From Candidatus Cloacimonadota bacterium (GTDB lineage: Bacteria > Cloacimonadota > Cloacimonadia > Cloacimonadales > TCS61), in assembly GCA_021108055.1 (NCBI GenBank), contig JAIORR010000094.1, positions 1-5,873 on the forward strand: a DNA stretch of 5,873 bases, given 5' to 3'. Under the pieces are notes generated by a model. It was not told the origin of the DNA and did not search any database. It saw only the letters and a list, made by a program, of their open reading frames with translations. Of this stretch, positions 5,853-5,873 are shown in pieces. Positions within the stretch are counted from its first letter, which is position 1; each line of letters opens with the position of its first letter. Both the position numbers and the translations under genes were made by a program.

Positions 5853-5873
5853 AATGTGAAAAAAGAAATTAAA

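Noticed and set aside
5856..5873. GTG followed by KKEIK codons running off the window, as a possible next gene
   Set aside because: There is no Shine-Dalgarno before it (the upstream bases are the CACAGAC repeat) and only six codons are visible.

Overview
The window is AT-rich bacterial DNA with four genes, all on the + strand, and it covers most of 5.9 kb. The proteins point to a Gram-negative (diderm) organism: one ends like an outer-membrane beta-barrel, one has a clear Sec signal peptide, and one carries a cell-wall peptidase domain. The high AT content, Lys/Asn/Ile-rich proteins and the dispersed-repeat style of the intergenic DNA remind me of uncultured lineages such as Cloacimonadota. 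That assignment is a guess from style and is not proven by any marker here.

Layout. Positions 1-272 are non-coding and rich in secondary structure: a strong hairpin with two mutually exclusive pairings (41-93), then a 141-bp segment with short terminal inverted repeats and three internal hairpins (129-269) whose right end supplies the ribosome binding site of the first gene. Genes 1-3 (273-4125) look like one transcription unit: a urea-transporter-family channel fused to an M23 (LytM-type) peptidase and a C-terminal domain I do not recognise; a predicted outer-membrane beta-barrel overlapping it by 4 bp (ATGA); and, 53 bp further on, a secreted TPR protein. A 335-bp intergenic region (4126-4460) holds a perfect 10-bp hairpin and a larger nested inverted-repeat structure. 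Gene 4 (4461-5816) is a PIN-PhoH ATPase (PhoH2/YlaK type) and is probably transcribed separately. The last 57 bases carry three CACAGAC units at an exact 10-bp period.

How the genes may work together. The first three proteins would occupy the inner membrane, the outer membrane and the periplasm, so a joint cell-envelope role is the simplest reading, possibly solute permeation tied to peptidoglycan remodelling. No urease or nitrogen-metabolism gene is in the window, and polar pore residues typical of urea channels appear to be replaced, so urea may not be the solute. PhoH2-type proteins act on RNA, and there is no visible link to the envelope genes.

The most noteworthy items are the transporter-peptidase fusion and its operon, the topology problem it creates, and the structured repeats around gene 1 and before gene 4.
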